A stretch of DNA of 33,277 nucleotides from NCBI GenBank assembly GCA_027310225.1, contig DAIDBG010000211.1, positions 1 through 33,277 on the forward strand. The letters run 5' to 3'. Shown in pieces: positions 31,295 through 33,277 of the stretch. Each line of letters starts with the position of its first letter. Within the stretch, counting starts at the first letter, position 1. The position numbers and the translations under genes are program-made. Origin of the DNA: a bacterium (GTDB taxonomy: Bacteria; Pseudomonadota; Gammaproteobacteria; Burkholderiales; SG8-41). The notes beneath the pieces are model-generated. The model worked only from the letters and a program-made list of their open reading frames with translations. It ran no database searches and had not been told where the DNA came from.

Positions 31295-32893
31295 ATGCGC
31301 CTGCGCACGCTCGACGTGACCGACACCGGCCTCGCCAGCGGGCCGCTCAACCAGGCGCTCGACCGCCAGCTGCTCAAACGCGTCGCCACCGGGCAGGCGT
31401 GTGAAACGCTGCGCTTCTACCGCAACACGCCGGCGGTCAGCGTCGGGTGCCATCAGGCGCTGGCGCGCGAGCTGCGGCTCGATTACTGCCGCGCGAGCGG
31501 CATTGATGTCGTTCGACGCGCCAGCGGCGGCGGCGCCCTCTACCTCGACCCCGACCAGCTCGGCTTCAGCCTCGTCGTGCGCCGCACGCCGGGATGGCGC
31601 AACCTCGCTCTCGCCGACGAACTGCAGCACGCAGGTGAGGCTGTCGCCCGGGCGCTGCACTCGCTCGGCATCGCCGCGCGCGCCGTAGCGCCCAACGATG
31701 TCGAAGTGGACGGGCGCAAGATTGCCTCGGTGTTCGTCACTCACGATGAGCCGGCGCGGCTCGTGCACGGCGTCGTGCTGCTCGACGCGGACGTGCGCAC
31801 CATGCTGGAAGCGCTGCGCGTGCCCACGGAGAAGCTTTCCGCGGACGGGCTCGCTTCCGCGCGCGACCGGCTCACCACCCTCACCGCCTGTCTGGGCGGC
31901 CCCCCGGAACTCGGCGCAGTCAAATCGGCGCTCGCGCGCGCCTTCGTCTCCGATCTCGGCGTGCGATCGGGGCGCGGCCGCTGCGCCACGCTGCGCGACA
32001 GCGTGATGCTCGACCAGCTGGAAGCCGAGCGCGGGATCGCTGCGCGCATCGGGTGGGACGGGGACGGCGCCGGGTTTCTCGAGGCGCTGGTGCGGACGCC
32101 CGCGGCAACGCTGCGCGCCCGCGCGCAGTTCAGCGCGGGCGGCGAACGCTTTGCGCGCGTCGAATTCGCGGCCGACGCGCACGTCGCGCCGGCGAGCTAT
32201 TTCACCAGCCTGCAAGACGTCCTCGCCGGGCTTCCGGTTGCGCTGGCGACCGAGGCCGTCGGACATTGGTCGCGGCGTCACGCCGCCCAGACCGTCGGCT
32301 TTCAAGCCGCCGACATCGTGCGGCTGCTCGAACAGCTCGCCGACAAGCAGCATCTGATGCAACGCCATCGCTTCAGCGCGCGTGAAGCCAATGCGCTGAT
32401 GCCGTACTGCGCGAACGGCGTCGGCGGAACCGAGGCGGTGCTGCGCCGCGCGAGCGTCATGCTCGTCCCGTATTGCGCCAAGCCCGTGTGGTGCAAGTGG
32501 CGCCACCTCGACGGCTGCAGCGAGTGCGGCAAATGCGAAGTCGGTGACGCCTACCGGCTGGCGCGCGAGCGCAACATGCAGGTCACCACGATCACCAACT
32601 ACGAGCACCTGGTCGCCACGCTGCGCGCCATGAAGGCGGGCGGCGTCGCCGCGTATGTCGGCATGTGCTGTTCCAACTTCTTCGTCAAGCGCTACCGCGC
32701 TTTCGCGGACGCCGGGATGCCGGCGGTGCTGATGGACATCAGCGGCGCCAACTGCTACGAGCTGAAACAGGAAAGCGCGGCCTACGCCGGCAATTTCCAG
32801 GCTGAAGCCCGGCTCGACCGCGACCTTCTGGCGCAGGTCGCCCGGCTGATGCCCGGGGCCGCCGTGCCACGCGGTCACGACGCCGCGAAGTGA
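31295..32893 (+). CDS. Lipoate-protein ligase A-like domain fused to C-terminal DUF116 domain
   Basis: N-term LRFYRNTPAVSVGCHQALARELRLDYCRASGIDVVRRASGGGALYLDPDQLGFSLV (BPL/LplA fold, RRxSGGGAxY); C-term MLVPYCAKPVWCKWRHLDGCSECGKCEVGDAYRLARERNMQVTTITNYEHL...VGMCCSNFF (DUF116-like). ATG 31295 preferred to track start 31172. Confidence 0.88.
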   Translation: MRLRTLDVTDTGLASGPLNQALDRQLLKRVATGQACETLRFYRNTPAVSVGCHQALARELRLDYCRASGIDVVRRASGGGALYLDPDQLGFSLVVRRTPGWRNLALADELQHAGEAVARALHSLGIAARAVAPNDVEVDGRKIASVFVTHDEPARLVHGVVLLDADVRTMLEALRVPTEKLSADGLASARDRLTTLTACLGGPPELGAVKSALARAFVSDLGVRSGRGRCATLRDSVMLDQLEAERGIAARIGWDGDGAGFLEALVRTPAATLRARAQFSAGGERFARVEFAADAHVAPASYFTSLQDVLAGLPVALATEAVGHWSRRHAAQTVGFQAADIVRLLEQLADKQHLMQRHRFSAREANALMPYCANGVGGTEAVLRRASVMLVPYCAKPVWCKWRHLDGCSECGKCEVGDAYRLARERNMQVTTITNYEHLVATLRAMKAGGVAAYVGMCCSNFFVKRYRAFADAGMPAVLMDISGANCYELKQESAAYAGNFQAEARLDRDLLAQVARLMPGAAVPRGHDAAK

Positions 32894-32899
32894 AAGCCA

Positions 32900-33277
32900 A
32901 TGGACCTGCCGCCGCTTCCCGCCCCGCTGCAAGCCGTGCTGTCACGGCTGCCGCAGTATCCCCCCGCGGCGGCGTTCGCCGTCCTCGTCAACCTGTGGCC
33001 GGGCAATGCCGTGAGCGGCAGGAACCTTCCCGCAGCGCAGGGCAAAGTCGTCTGCATCCGCGTGCGCGATGCCGGGCTGCGGCTGCTGTTCCGCGTGCAC
33101 GAGGAAGGCGTGGCCGCGTGTACCGGCGCACGGCCCGACGTGACCATCACCGCCGATGCCGGCGTATTCGTGGCGCTCGCGCTGCGCCGGGAAGACGCCG
33201 ACACCCTGTTCTTCAACCGGCGCCTCGACATGGAAGGCGACACCGAGCTGGGCCTGCTGATCAGGAATACGCTCGAT
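32900..33277 (+). CDS. ubiT: UbiT-like SCP2 sterol-binding domain protein, truncated by window end
   Basis: MDLPPLPAPLQAVLSRLPQYPPAAAFAVLVNLWPGNAVSGRNLPAAQGKVVCIRVRDAGLRLLFRVHEEGVAACTGARPDVTITADAGVFVALALRREDADTLFFNRRLDMEGDTELGLLIRNTLD; no stop in window. Confidence 0.9.
   Translation, partial: MDLPPLPAPLQAVLSRLPQYPPAAAFAVLVNLWPGNAVSGRNLPAAQGKVVCIRVRDAGLRLLFRVHEEGVAACTGARPDVTITADAGVFVALALRREDADTLFFNRRLDMEGDTELGLLIRNTLD

Overview
High-GC proteobacterial (probably betaproteobacterial) chromosomal segment with about 30 genes. Left to right: a glycogen block (GH57 fragment, glgC, glgB); a DUF2934 protein; an operon of AMP-forming acyl/acetyl-CoA synthetase, 2-oxoacid dehydrogenase E1a/E1b/E2 and an acyl carrier protein; a DapA-family enzyme with a Bug/TctC-type binding protein; a carboxymuconolactone decarboxylase; an orphan hypothetical; a stress block (pncA, pncB, Lon-like protease, UspA, P-type ATPase, small acidic proteins, orphan CheR, Hsp20, dnaJ remnant, orphan GroEL, hemerythrin); and an operon of radical SAM, ubiU, ubiV, LplA-DUF116 fusion and ubiT (cut by the window end). 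The main signal is regulatory: eight near-perfect FNR/ANR-type boxes, TTGA(T/C)-N4-(A/G)TCAA, lie in intergenic or gene-end positions upstream of most of these transcription units, and several have a -10-like hexamer at the class II spacing. The window therefore reads as a low-oxygen/dormancy island resembling in content the mycobacterial DosR regulon (Hsp20, Usp, P-type ATPase, pncB). Other notable structures: two diverged inverted copies of a structured repeat flanking the chaperone block, a 29-bp-arm inverted repeat inside the dehydrogenase operon, a repeat-derived C-terminus on UbiV, and an in-frame dnaJ C-terminal relic directly after groEL. No tRNA, rRNA, CRISPR array or transposase was seen.
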